Assembly: GCF_018326285.1 (NCBI RefSeq)
Contig: NZ_AP023362.1
Location: forward strand, 1,488,001 to 1,552,000
Length of the DNA stretch: 64,000 bases
Direction: 5' to 3'
DNA from: Mycolicibacterium sp. TY81
GTDB taxonomy: Bacteria > Actinomycetota > Actinomycetes > Mycobacteriales > Mycobacteriaceae
Shown here: one piece after another, positions 1 to 7,536 of the stretch
Position numbering within the stretch: the first letter of the stretch is position 1
Layout: every line of letters begins with the position of its first letter
Translations under genes and position numbers: made by a program
Notes under the pieces: generated by a model
What the model was told of the DNA's origin: nothing
The model's input: the letters and a program-made list of their open reading frames with translations, nothing else
Database searches by the model: none

Positions 1-1388
1 CCCTGCGTGACCGGTTGCCGTTCGAACTGACCGCGGGTCAACGTGACGTGCTCAAGGTGCTGTCGGCAGAGTTGTCCGAGTCGAGGCCGATGAATCGGAT
101 GCTGCAGGGTGAGGTCGGCTCGGGCAAGACCATCGTCTCGCTGATCGCCATGCTGCAGATGGTCGACGCCGGATACCAGTGCGCGCTGCTCGCGCCGACG
201 GAAGTGCTTGCCGTGCAACACGCGCGGTCGGTTCGCGACGTGCTAGGACCGCTCGCCATGGCGGGCCAGCTCGGTGCCCCCGATGATGCGACCTCGGTGG
301 CGCTGCTGACCGGGTCGATGACCGCGCAGCAGAAGCGCCAGGTGCGCGAGGAAGTGTCGAGCGGGCGGGCCGGCATCGTGATCGGCACCCACGCCCTGCT
401 GCAGGACGCCGTGGAATTCGACCGGCTCGGCATGGTGGTGGTCGACGAGCAGCACCGGTTCGGGGTGGAGCAGCGAGATCGGTTGCGTGCCAAGGCCCCC
501 GACGGTCTGACGCCACACCTGCTGGTCATGACCGCCACCCCGATCCCGCGCACCGTGGCGCTGACGGTGTACGGGGACCTGGAGACCTCCACCATGCGGG
601 AGCTGCCGCGCGGCCGGCAGCCGATCGACACCAAGACCATCTTCGTCACCCAGAAACCGGCGTGGCTCGACCGGGCGTGGGCCCGCATCCGTGAAGAGGT
701 CGCGGCGGGACGGCAGGCCTACGTGGTGGCCTCCCGGATCGACGAGAACGACAAGACGGGCGACGAGAAGAATCAGGCCGGACCGCCGCCGGTGACGGTC
801 GTCGAGCTGTACAACAAGCTGCGGGCCGGGCCACTGAAGGACCTCAAGCTGGGGCTCATGCACGGCCGGCTGCCCGGTGACGAGAAGGACGCCATCATGT
901 CGGCCTTCCGCGCCGGACAGATCGACGTGCTGGTGTGCACCACCGTCATCGAGGTCGGCGTCGACGTGCCCAACTCGACGGTCATGGTCGTGATGGACGC
1001 GGACCGCTTCGGCATCAGCCAGCTGCACCAGCTGCGCGGCCGCATCGGCCGCGGCTCGCACGCCAGCTTGTGCCTGCTCGCGACGAAGCTGCCGCCGGGA
1101 TCGAAAGCCGGTGCCCGGCTGGAGGCGGTGGCCGGCACCCTCGATGGCTTCGAACTGGCCGATCTCGACCTGCAGGAGCGCCGCGAAGGCGACGTCCTCG
1201 GTCTCAACCAATCCGGACGGGCCGGGCATCTGCGGTTCCTGTCGCTGGCCGATCACCAGGAAGTCATCGAGTCGGCCCGCGCCTTCTGTCAGGCGGCCTA
1301 CGCGCAGAATCCGGATGATCCGGGCATGTCCGCACTCGCCGCCCAATTCGTCGACACCGATCGCGTCGAGTACCTGGACAAGGCGTGA
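1..1388 (+). CDS. recG: ATP-dependent DNA helicase RecG, C-terminal part (5' end outside window)
   Basis: RecG is a superfamily 2 helicase that remodels stalled replication forks and Holliday junctions. About 460 residues are visible and the frame is open to the left edge, so the N-terminal wedge domain is missing only because the window starts here. Visible motifs: Walker A GEVGSGKT (near base 110), the DEQH box (DEQHRFG, near base 445), motif III MTATPIPRT, and the second helicase domain ending in QLRGRIGRG. The C-terminal QERREGDVLG...QSG segment is typical of RecG. The stop overlaps the next start as GTGA, so the two genes are probably translationally coupled. In M. tuberculosis the same neighbour pair is Rv2973c/Rv2972c. 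Confidence 0.96.
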   Translation, partial: LRDRLPFELTAGQRDVLKVLSAELSESRPMNRMLQGEVGSGKTIVSLIAMLQMVDAGYQCALLAPTEVLAVQHARSVRDVLGPLAMAGQLGAPDDATSVALLTGSMTAQQKRQVREEVSSGRAGIVIGTHALLQDAVEFDRLGMVVVDEQHRFGVEQRDRLRAKAPDGLTPHLLVMTATPIPRTVALTVYGDLETSTMRELPRGRQPIDTKTIFVTQKPAWLDRAWARIREEVAAGRQAYVVASRIDENDKTGDEKNQAGPPPVTVVELYNKLRAGPLKDLKLGLMHGRLPGDEKDAIMSAFRAGQIDVLVCTTVIEVGVDVPNSTVMVVMDADRFGISQLHQLRGRIGRGSHASLCLLATKLPPGSKAGARLEAVAGTLDGFELADLDLQERREGDVLGLNQSGRAGHLRFLSLADHQEVIESARAFCQAAYAQNPDDPGMSALAAQFVDTDRVEYLDKA

Positions 1389-2092
1389 AGCGCCTGCTGT
1401 GGTTGGTGGCGGCCGTGGTGCTGGCGGTGGTGGTGGCCATCCAGGTCGGCACGGCCGACGAACCGGCGGCGGTCGCCGATGGTGTCGACGGCGCCGTCGT
1501 CCCGACCATCGCTCCCGGCACCGACATCCTGGCGGGCCTGGCCGTCATCCCGCGGCGGGTGCGTGACCCGAACTACCGGCGCGCGGCGTTCGGCGAGTCC
1601 TGGACCGACGACACTTCGGCGCCCGAGGGCCACAACGGCTGCGACACCCGCAACGACATCCTGAACCGGGATCTCACCGACAAGACCGTCGTGTCGATCA
1701 AGCGCTGCCCGCAGGCGGTGAAGACCGGCGTCCTCCGCGACCCCTACACCAATGACACCATCGCCTTCACCCGGGGTAACCAGATCGGCGCTGCGGTGCA
1801 GATCGACCACATCGTGCCGCTCGCGCTGGCCTGGGACCTCGGCGCCAGGGACTGGAATGACGAACTCCGGCTGCGGTTCGCCAACGATCCGGCGAATCTG
1901 CTCGCGGTCTCGGGAAAAGCGAACCAGGACAAGGGCGACAAGCAGCCCTCGGACTGGATGCCGCCGAACCACGGCTTCTGGTGCCAGTACGCCGTGCAGT
2001 ACATCGCGGTGCTGCGTGGCTATGGGCTGCCCGTGGACGCGCCGTCGGTGCCCGTCCTGCGCGATGCCGCGGCCACCTGTCCGGTGAACTAG
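1385..2092 (+). CDS. Exported/membrane-anchored HNH-family (DUF1524-like) protein
   Basis: 235 residues, GTG start overlapping the recG stop. An N-terminal hydrophobic helix (residues 4-20, Leu/Val-rich after KR) predicts secretion or membrane anchoring. The C-terminal half carries the DUF1524/GmrSD-type HNH core: QIDHIVPLA (Asp141-His142), then NDPANLLAVSGKANQDKG (Asn171, Asn180) and a following WMPP. Cys86, Cys108, Cys200 and Cys232 could form disulfides outside the cell. Family knowledge suggests a secreted or surface nuclease; the real substrate is unknown. It is the positional equivalent of Rv2972c. Confidence is high that it is a real gene and moderate for nuclease activity. Confidence 0.85.
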   Translation: MKRLLWLVAAVVLAVVVAIQVGTADEPAAVADGVDGAVVPTIAPGTDILAGLAVIPRRVRDPNYRRAAFGESWTDDTSAPEGHNGCDTRNDILNRDLTDKTVVSIKRCPQAVKTGVLRDPYTNDTIAFTRGNQIGAAVQIDHIVPLALAWDLGARDWNDELRLRFANDPANLLAVSGKANQDKGDKQPSDWMPPNHGFWCQYAVQYIAVLRGYGLPVDAPSVPVLRDAAATCPVN

Positions 2093-2415
2093 GTCGGCTG
2101 GTTCCAGTACATCGCCGAGATTCCGCGATTTTGTTGCCGGCATGAGCGATTCCGCACAAAAAAGAGCAGGGAATCGTTTGCTGGCATTCCTGAGATCGGT
2201 GGAACCGCTAATTTCGAGCCGAAGCGGTGGAAATTGCGCAGATATTGGTTGCCGAGCTACCACGTCTCGGCAACCAATATCTGCTCATACGACCACGGCG
2301 AAATGACCGATGGCGGGGCGACTGAATTTCGGGTCGAAATGCCGTCAATTCAGCAATCGGTCAACAATTCGCCGCAGCCTGATGCCAAATTCGCTCCTGT
2401 CTGTTGCGGTATCCG
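2093..2415. other. Intergenic region of reduced GC with a large perfect hairpin
   Basis: The 323 bases between two convergent genes contain no convincing coding sequence. They are clearly more AT-rich than the surrounding DNA. The only strong structure is the 19-bp stem annotated separately at 2238-2284. Confidence 0.6.
2238..2284. repeat. 19-bp perfect inverted repeat with 9-nt loop
   Basis: The left arm GCAGATATTGGTTGCCGAG (2238-2256) is exactly complementary to 2266-2284; the loop is CTACCACGT. It lies between convergent genes and could act as a bidirectional transcription stop, although neither side has a long T run. It could also be a small palindromic repeat element. Nothing in the window repeats it. 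Confidence 0.75.
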
Positions 2416-2898
2416 TCAGCGGCGTCCGAAAATGCCGCCGATCGTCTTCAGGGTGCCGTTGAGTGCGCCGGCGACGGTCTTGGTGGTGCCATCGAGTGCG
2501 CCTGCGGCCGTCTTGGTGGTGTTGTGCAGTCCGCCCGCGACGGTCTTGGTGGTGCCGTCGAGGTCGGCGGCGACGGTGTGGGTGGTGCCGTTGAGGTCAG
2601 CGGCCAGCGTCTTGGTGGTGCCGTGGAGCGCACCGGCCACTGTCTTCACCGTGCCGTCGAGTGCGCCCGCGATGCCGCCCACCGGGCTGCCCGCGGCTGC
2701 CGCCCTCGCGCTGGAGGTGGGTGCGTTGCTGTGGCCTGCCACACCGGTGGTGGAGGTGTCGGCCTGTGCCGTGCCCGCTCCGAATGTGAATAGCAATGCG
2801 CCCATGCCAATTGTTGCCGCACCCAATAGCAAGCGCTGGGAGAAGCGACCAATTGTCGGAGCCGTTAATTGCGAAGTGCTCTTGAATGAATGAACCAT
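2416..2898 (-). CDS. Small exported protein with seven tandem 11-residue repeats
   Basis: 160 residues from the ATG at 2898, chosen because AGGGGG lies about nine bases upstream; the frame also opens further upstream. A basic, hydrophobic N-terminus (RFSQRLLLGAATIGMGALL) ending in GTAQADT looks like a signal peptide cut after AQA. The C-terminal half (bases 2434-2664) is seven back-to-back 11-residue units, consensus ALDGTTKTVAG, ending in IFGRR. There is no cysteine and no aromatic residue except in the last turn. Such 11-mers are known from amphipathic-helix proteins (synuclein, group 3 LEA), but that likeness is inference from periodicity only. I do not recognise a named family. It has its own upstream region and no operon partner. 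Confidence 0.78.
   Translation of the reverse strand: MVHSFKSTSQLTAPTIGRFSQRLLLGAATIGMGALLFTFGAGTAQADTSTTGVAGHSNAPTSSARAAAAGSPVGGIAGALDGTVKTVAGALHGTTKTLAADLNGTTHTVAADLDGTTKTVAGGLHNTTKTAAGALDGTTKTVAGALNGTLKTIGGIFGRR
2434..2664 (-). repeat. Seven tandem 33-bp coding repeats
   Basis: In-frame 33-bp units encode ALDGTVKTVAG, ALHGTTKTLAA, DLNGTTHTVAA, DLDGTTKTVAG, GLHNTTKTAAG, ALDGTTKTVAG and ALNGTLKTIGG. The repeats are regular with no insertions between units, so expansion by unequal crossing-over or slippage is likely, and copy number may vary between strains. Confidence 0.9.
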
Positions 2899-3106
2899 TT
2901 CTCGAACCCCCTGCTCGATGATGTCTGGTTGCGCCGGAATAAATGGACGCAATATCAAATTAACGCACCAGCGGTAATAGTGGGATAGTTAACACGAATC
3001 AATTGCTGCGAGTTTTTCCACAATCGGCACACGTGACCCACAGGGCACATCTGTGACAGGGCAGCCCAGGCGCCCGTCGCCACTACCCAAAATCGTTCGC
3101 GCCAAA

Positions 3107-3148
3107 CACAAATGGTCGTCCTCCCCGATGGGAGAACGACCACTTGTG
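3107..3148 (-). terminator. Hairpin terminator after the aldo/keto reductase pair
   Basis: A 19-position stem (3107-3125 with 3130-3148) has 17 pairs and a CGAT loop, about 30 bases past the stop of the reductase at 3178. On the minus strand the stem is followed by TGTTTGG, a short T-rich tail. Confidence 0.75.
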
Positions 3149-3177
3149 TCGGTATCGGTTGATGAACCGCCGGTGCC

Positions 3178-4014
3178 TCAGATGCCGGTGTAGGTGGCCG
3201 GGTCCGGGCGGTAGCGGGTGCCGTCGTCCAACCCGTTCAGGGCGTCCATGTGCTCGCCGGCCAGCTCGAAGCCGAACACGTCGAGGTTCTCGGCGATGCG
3301 CTCCGGCGACGACGAGCGGGGGATGACCGAGTTGCCGAGCTGCAGGCTCCACCGGATCAGCACCTGGGCCGGGGTCTTGCCGTACTCGGCGGCGACGGAC
3401 TGCACGGTCGGGTGGGTCAGCAGGTTGCCGACGCCCAGCGGGCTATAGGCCTGCGTGACGATGCCGCGCTCGGCGTGCACCGCGCGCAGCGCCGACTGGT
3501 TGAGCAGGGGGTGCAGCTCGATCTGGTTGACCACCGGGCTGACGTAGCTCAGGTCGATGATGGTCGACAGGTCCTCGTCCGAGAAGTTGCAGACGCCGAT
3601 GGACTTCGCGGTGCCGTCGTTGTGCAGCTTGATCAGGGCGCCCCAGCTGTCCACGTACTTGCTGATGTCGCCGGCCGGCCAGTGGATCATGTACAGGTCC
3701 ACGTACTCCAGGCCCAGCTTCTCCAGGCTGACCTTGAAGGCGTCCTGACCGGCCTGGAAACCCTGGTCGGCGTTGGCCAGCTTGGTCGTCACGAAGATCT
3801 CGGCGCGCGGGATGCCCGACGACGCGATGGCCCGCCCGACGGCTTCCTCGTTGCCGTAGACGGCGGCGGTGTCGATCAGGCGGATGCCCATCTCGAGCGC
3901 GGCCGAGACGGCGCGCTCGGTGTCGGCGTCCGACAGCTCGCCGACACCGAGACCGAGCGCCGGGATCGTGTTGTCGTCGTGGAGCGCCACATTGGGAATC
4001 TCTGCGGAGGCCAT
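3178..4014 (-). CDS. Aldo/keto reductase (AKR5-type), first of tandem pair
   Basis: 278 residues, a (beta/alpha)8-barrel NADPH-dependent reductase of aldehydes and ketones, probably cytosolic. The catalytic tetrad is complete: Asp48, Tyr53 (DTAAVYGN), Lys78 (TTKLA) and His111 (YMIHWP). The C-terminal NADPH-binding stretch [10 protein letters not shown] is also present. The gene begins five bases after the paralogue at 4020 ends, so the two are one transcription unit ending in the hairpin at 3107-3148. M. tuberculosis has a single orthologue (Rv2971) at this position. The physiological substrate cannot be read from sequence. Confidence 0.9.
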   Translation of the reverse strand: MASAEIPNVALHDDNTIPALGLGVGELSDADTERAVSAALEMGIRLIDTAAVYGNEEAVGRAIASSGIPRAEIFVTTKLANADQGFQAGQDAFKVSLEKLGLEYVDLYMIHWPAGDISKYVDSWGALIKLHNDGTAKSIGVCNFSDEDLSTIIDLSYVSPVVNQIELHPLLNQSALRAVHAERGIVTQAYSPLGVGNLLTHPTVQSVAAEYGKTPAQVLIRWSLQLGNSVIPRSSSPERIAENLDVFGFELAGEHMDALNGLDDGTRYRPDPATYTGI

Positions 4015-4019
4015 GTCAC

Positions 4020-4868
4020 CTACCCTGTGAAGTTGAATGTTCGTGGATCCGGGCCCAGGCGGGTGCCGTTGTCGAGGGTCGCGATGGACGCGATGTCCGC
4101 TTCGCTCAGCTCGAAATCAAACACGTCGAAATTGCTCGCAATCCGGTCTGGGTTCACCGATTTCGGGATGACGATATTACCCAGCTGTATATGCCACCTA
4201 ATCAGCACCTGTGCTGGCGTTTTTCCGTGTCGCTCCGCGATGGTGGTGACGATCGGGTCCGCGAGCAGGGAACCCTGGCCCAGCGGGCTCCAGGCCTCGG
4301 TGGCGATGCCGTAGCGGGCGTGTGTTTCCCGCAGCTCGGCCTGCGGCAGCCGCGGATGCAGCTCGATCTGGTTCACCGCGGGCACGATCCCGGTGGCATC
4401 GATGAGCAGTTTGAGGTGCTCGGGCTCGAAGTTGCTGACGCCGATCGCGCGGATCCGGCCCTGGTCACGCAGGTGGGCGAAAGCCTTGAACGTGTCGATG
4501 AACAGGTTCTGGGCGGGCGTCGGCCAGTGGATCAGGTACAGGTCGAGGTAATCGAGCCCCAACCGCGCCATGCTGGCGTCGAACGCGGTGAGGGTCTTCT
4601 CATAACCCTGGTCGGAGTTCCACAGCTTGGTGACGATGAAGACGTCCTCGCGCGGAATGCCGGAGGCGGCGACGGCCCGGCCGACGCCGTCCTCGTTGCC
4701 GTAGGCCGCGGCGGTGTCGATATGGCGATATCCGGCGTGCAATGCTGCACTGACGGCGCGTTCGGTGTCCTCGGCCGGTGTCTGCCACACCCCGAGACCC
4801 ACCACGGGAATGGACGTACCGTCGTTGAGCGTCAGTGTTGGACTCGGAGCACCTGAAGGATCAGCCAT
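4020..4868 (-). CDS. Aldo/keto reductase (AKR5-type), second of tandem pair
   Basis: 282 residues from the ATG at 4868 ([17 protein letters not shown]). The frame runs on upstream to about 5177, but that part is antisense to lipN and lacks AKR features. The tetrad Asp51, Tyr56, Lys81, His114 is intact, and [10 protein letters not shown] supplies the NADPH-binding loop. It is clearly paralogous to the next gene down (3178-4014) and is cotranscribed with it. Its start codon shares two bases with the opposite-strand lipN start (CATG at 4866-4869), so its promoter must lie inside lipN. Confidence 0.9.
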   Translation of the reverse strand: MADPSGAPSPTLTLNDGTSIPVVGLGVWQTPAEDTERAVSAALHAGYRHIDTAAAYGNEDGVGRAVAASGIPREDVFIVTKLWNSDQGYEKTLTAFDASMARLGLDYLDLYLIHWPTPAQNLFIDTFKAFAHLRDQGRIRAIGVSNFEPEHLKLLIDATGIVPAVNQIELHPRLPQAELRETHARYGIATEAWSPLGQGSLLADPIVTTIAERHGKTPAQVLIRWHIQLGNIVIPKSVNPDRIASNFDVFDFELSEADIASIATLDNGTRLGPDPRTFNFTG

Positions 4869-4869
4869 G
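4866..4869. other. Overlapping divergent start codons
   Basis: The palindromic CATG holds both the minus-strand ATG of the aldo/keto reductase (4868-4866) and the plus-strand ATG of lipN (4867-4869). There is no intergenic promoter space, so each promoter must sit in the other's coding sequence. Confidence 0.7.
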
Positions 4870-6015
4870 ACAATGAGCATGCCAGGCGACGCTGAGCTGT
4901 CGGCAGCGACAACCGACGCCGAACTGGTCGTCCGGCCCGAGCATCCGGTCGGACGGCCCAACCGCCTGCGCCTCGCGGTCCTGACCCGGGCCGGCGGCAT
5001 CGCCCTGCGTGTCCTCCCCAAGATTCCCGACCGGCTGAAGCGCGTGCTGCTCGGCGGGCGTCGCGTCACGATCGACGGCAACACCCTGGACACCACCCTG
5101 CAGCTGATGCTGGCGGCGCAGAACGCCACCGGCGCCGGGGGCCTGGTCGTGAGCAGCGACATCAACGTCTCGCGCACTCAGCTGCTGGCGTTGTCGCAGT
5201 ACCTCGACCCGGCCATCGCTGTGACGACGACCGACTTCACGGTTCCCGGTCCGGTCGAACCCCTGCGCGCCCGCCACTACCGGGCCGACACCACCGGGCC
5301 CGCGCCGCTGCTGGTCTTCTTCCACGGCGGCGGATTCGTCGTCGGCGGCATCGAGTCGCATGACGGGCTGTGCCGGCTCATCAGCCGGGACGCTGGCGTG
5401 CACGTCGTCTCCGTCGAGTACCGGCTGGCCCCTGAGCACCCGGCTCCGGCCGCCTCCGACGACTGCTACGCCACCTATCTCTGGTGTGTGGAGAACGCGG
5501 CGCGGCTGGGCGCCGACCCGGCAAGGATCGCCGTGGGTGGCGACAGTGCCGGCGGCAACCTGGCGGCCGTCGTCTCCCAGCTGGCCCGGAACAACCGCGC
5601 GCCGCTGCCTGCCCTGCAGTTGCTGATCTATCCGGTCACGAATTTCGCGGGCGACACCCGGTCGAAGGTGCTGTTCGCCGACGGCTACTTCCTGAGCAAG
5701 GTCGACATGGACTGGTTCCGGGCCAACTACCTCGCCGAATCGGCGCTCGATCCGGCGGACCCGCGGGTGTCGCCGCTGCTGGCCGACGATCTGTCGGGTC
5801 TGCCGCCCGCGCTCGTGCTCACCGGTGGGTTCGATCCGCTGCGCGACGAAGGCGACGCCTACGCCGCGGCGCTGGCCGCCGCCGGCGTGCCGGTGGACCA
5901 CCGCAGGTACGGATCCCTGGTCCACGCCTTCGCGAACTTCTTCCCGCTCGGCGGCGACAGCGCGGTCGCGACGGCGGACTTCATCTCCGCGTTCCGGGCA
6001 CACCTCACCCGCTGA
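4867..6015 (+). CDS. lipN: LipN-like alpha/beta-hydrolase (hormone-sensitive lipase family esterase)
   Basis: 382 residues from the ATG at 4867, supported by GAAGGA at 4855-4860 six bases upstream. It hydrolyses short-acyl esters according to family knowledge. Motifs: oxyanion-hole HGGG (153-156), nucleophile GDSAGG (Ser227), acid GFDPLRDEG, and catalytic His in LVHAF. The N-terminal ~120 residues form a helical cap region as in LipN (Rv2970c), which occupies the same place in M. tuberculosis. No signal peptide is seen. Later in-frame ATGs (4873, 4879) are possible but less well spaced from the ribosome-binding site. Confidence 0.9.
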   Translation: MTMSMPGDAELSAATTDAELVVRPEHPVGRPNRLRLAVLTRAGGIALRVLPKIPDRLKRVLLGGRRVTIDGNTLDTTLQLMLAAQNATGAGGLVVSSDINVSRTQLLALSQYLDPAIAVTTTDFTVPGPVEPLRARHYRADTTGPAPLLVFFHGGGFVVGGIESHDGLCRLISRDAGVHVVSVEYRLAPEHPAPAASDDCYATYLWCVENAARLGADPARIAVGGDSAGGNLAAVVSQLARNNRAPLPALQLLIYPVTNFAGDTRSKVLFADGYFLSKVDMDWFRANYLAESALDPADPRVSPLLADDLSGLPPALVLTGGFDPLRDEGDAYAAALAAAGVPVDHRRYGSLVHAFANFFPLGGDSAVATADFISAFRAHLTR

Positions 6016-6063
6016 GGTACGGCTCCGGCCGAGTTCGGGGACGGCGTCGGTACCCTTGACGCC

Positions 6064-6897
6064 GTGCCGTCGAAATCGTCGAAGTCATCGAAGAACGCCA
6101 GCTATGACCTGAAGGCTGCGGACCGCAAGCGGGACTGGGTGGTCAAGGGCGGGCTGACCGCGCTTGTCATCATCTTCGCGGTGGTACTGGTGGCGTACAT
6201 CGTCATGAACGGCAAGCCCAAGGCCGACCCGCACAAGGTGCAGGCGGTCCAGATCGCGGCGAGCAACGTCGTCACCAACCCCGGCACCAAGGACCCGAAG
6301 GTCACCCTCGCGATCTACGAGGATTTCCTCTGCCCGGTCTGCGGCGTCTTCGAGAAGACGTACGGCCCGACCATCGCCAAGCTGATCGACAACGGCGACA
6401 TCGCCGTCGACTACAACATCGTCTCGATCATCGGCCGTGGTGACCCGAAGTCGTACTCGACGCGCGCCGGCGCCATGGCGTACTGCGTCGCCGACGAGGA
6501 CAAGGCCGCGTTCCGGCGCTTCCACGAAGCGCTGTACAAGAACCAGCCCGAGGAGACCGCGGCGACGTTCCCCGACAACGCCAAGCTGCTCGAGTACGCA
6601 CGCCAGTCCGGTGTCGCCGTCGGCCCGAACGATCCGGTCAGCAAGTGCGTCGAGAACGGCGTCTACACCGAGATGGTCAACAACATGGCCCGCAACGCCG
6701 AGATCCAGGGCACCCCGACCATCAAGATCAACGGCACCGAGACCAGCCTGGTCCCGAACGGCGACCCGAACAGCCTGATCGAGAAGATCAAGGCCGTCGC
6801 GCCCGATCTGCCGAACCTGCCCGCCGCACCGGCAGCCCCCGCCGCTCCGGCCCCGGGCGCCCCGGCACCGCAGCCCGCTCCGGCACCGCACCAGTGA
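6064..6897 (+). CDS. Membrane-anchored DsbA-like thiol oxidoreductase (Rv2969c-type)
   Basis: 277 residues, GTG start. One transmembrane helix (about 30-48) follows a Lys/Arg-rich cytoplasmic tail. The extracytoplasmic thioredoxin fold has the active site Cys90-Pro-Val-Cys93, the helical DsbA insertion, and the cis-proline loop QGTPTIKING. The tail is a Pro/Ala linker (PAAPAAPAAPAPG). It should introduce disulfides into exported proteins and be reoxidised by the VKOR homologue that follows; the two overlap as GTGA, supporting a functional pair. Same order as M. tuberculosis Rv2969c-Rv2968c. Confidence 0.93.
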   Translation: MPSKSSKSSKNASYDLKAADRKRDWVVKGGLTALVIIFAVVLVAYIVMNGKPKADPHKVQAVQIAASNVVTNPGTKDPKVTLAIYEDFLCPVCGVFEKTYGPTIAKLIDNGDIAVDYNIVSIIGRGDPKSYSTRAGAMAYCVADEDKAAFRRFHEALYKNQPEETAATFPDNAKLLEYARQSGVAVGPNDPVSKCVENGVYTEMVNNMARNAEIQGTPTIKINGTETSLVPNGDPNSLIEKIKAVAPDLPNLPAAPAAPAAPAPGAPAPQPAPAPHQ

Positions 6898-7502
6898 CCG
6901 ACGTCGACACGTCGCAGCGGCAGGTGGGGGTGGCGGTCAGCCGCCCCGCCGCCGTCTGGATTCTCCTCGCCGGCATCATCGGCGAGGTCGCCGCGTTCGT
7001 GCTGACCGTCGAGAAGGTCCGGCAGCTGCAGAACCCGTCGTACGTCCCGTCGTGCAGCATCAACCCGGTGCTGTCCTGCGGGTCGGTGATGCTGACCAAA
7101 CAGGCCTCGCTGTTCGGATTCCCGAACCCGCTCCTGGGCATCGCCGCCTTCAGCGTGGTGATCGTGACCGGCGTGCTCGCCGTCGCGGGCGTGCGGCTGC
7201 CGCGGTGGTACTGGGCGGGTCTGGCCGGTGGCACGCTGCTGGGTGCGGTGTTCGTGCACTGGCTGATCTACCAGAGCCTGTACGAGATCGGCGCCCTGTG
7301 CCCGTACTGCATGGTGGTCTGGGTCGTCACCATGGCGCTGCTGATCGTGGTGGCGTCAATTGCGTTGCGGCCCTTGGCCGCTGGCAACAAAGTGGCGGAC
7401 ACCCTGTACCAGTGGCGGTGGCCGCTGTACGCCGTGTGGATCACCGCGATCGCCCTGCTGATCCTTGATCGATTCTGGAGTTATTGGTCCACGCTGATCT
7501 AG
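6894..7502 (+). CDS. Vitamin K epoxide reductase (VKOR) family membrane protein
   Basis: 202 residues starting at the GTG that overlaps the DsbA-like stop. Family role: reduces quinone while oxidising the DsbA-like partner, replacing DsbB in actinobacteria. All four key cysteines are present: Cys54 and Cys62 in the loop CSINPVLSC, and the CPYC pair Cys136/Cys139. Four to five hydrophobic helices fit the VKOR fold, and PNPLLGIAAF is the conserved stretch after helix one. Probably cotranscribed with pyc, which begins 34 bases downstream. Confidence 0.94.
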   Translation: MTDVDTSQRQVGVAVSRPAAVWILLAGIIGEVAAFVLTVEKVRQLQNPSYVPSCSINPVLSCGSVMLTKQASLFGFPNPLLGIAAFSVVIVTGVLAVAGVRLPRWYWAGLAGGTLLGAVFVHWLIYQSLYEIGALCPYCMVVWVVTMALLIVVASIALRPLAAGNKVADTLYQWRWPLYAVWITAIALLILDRFWSYWSTLI

Positions 7503-7536
7503 TGCTTCAGCTGGCCGTAACCGCTAGGGTCACTGG

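Noticed and set aside
2234..2893. A 219-codon plus-strand frame rich in VVPSSAPATVL repeats
   Set aside because: It is the mirror of the 11-residue repeat gene; the minus strand has the ribosome-binding site and signal peptide.
4869..5177. N-terminal extension of the second aldo/keto reductase
   Set aside because: It is antisense to lipN, is Arg/Ser-rich and has no counterpart in AKR proteins; ATG 4868 gives the normal length.
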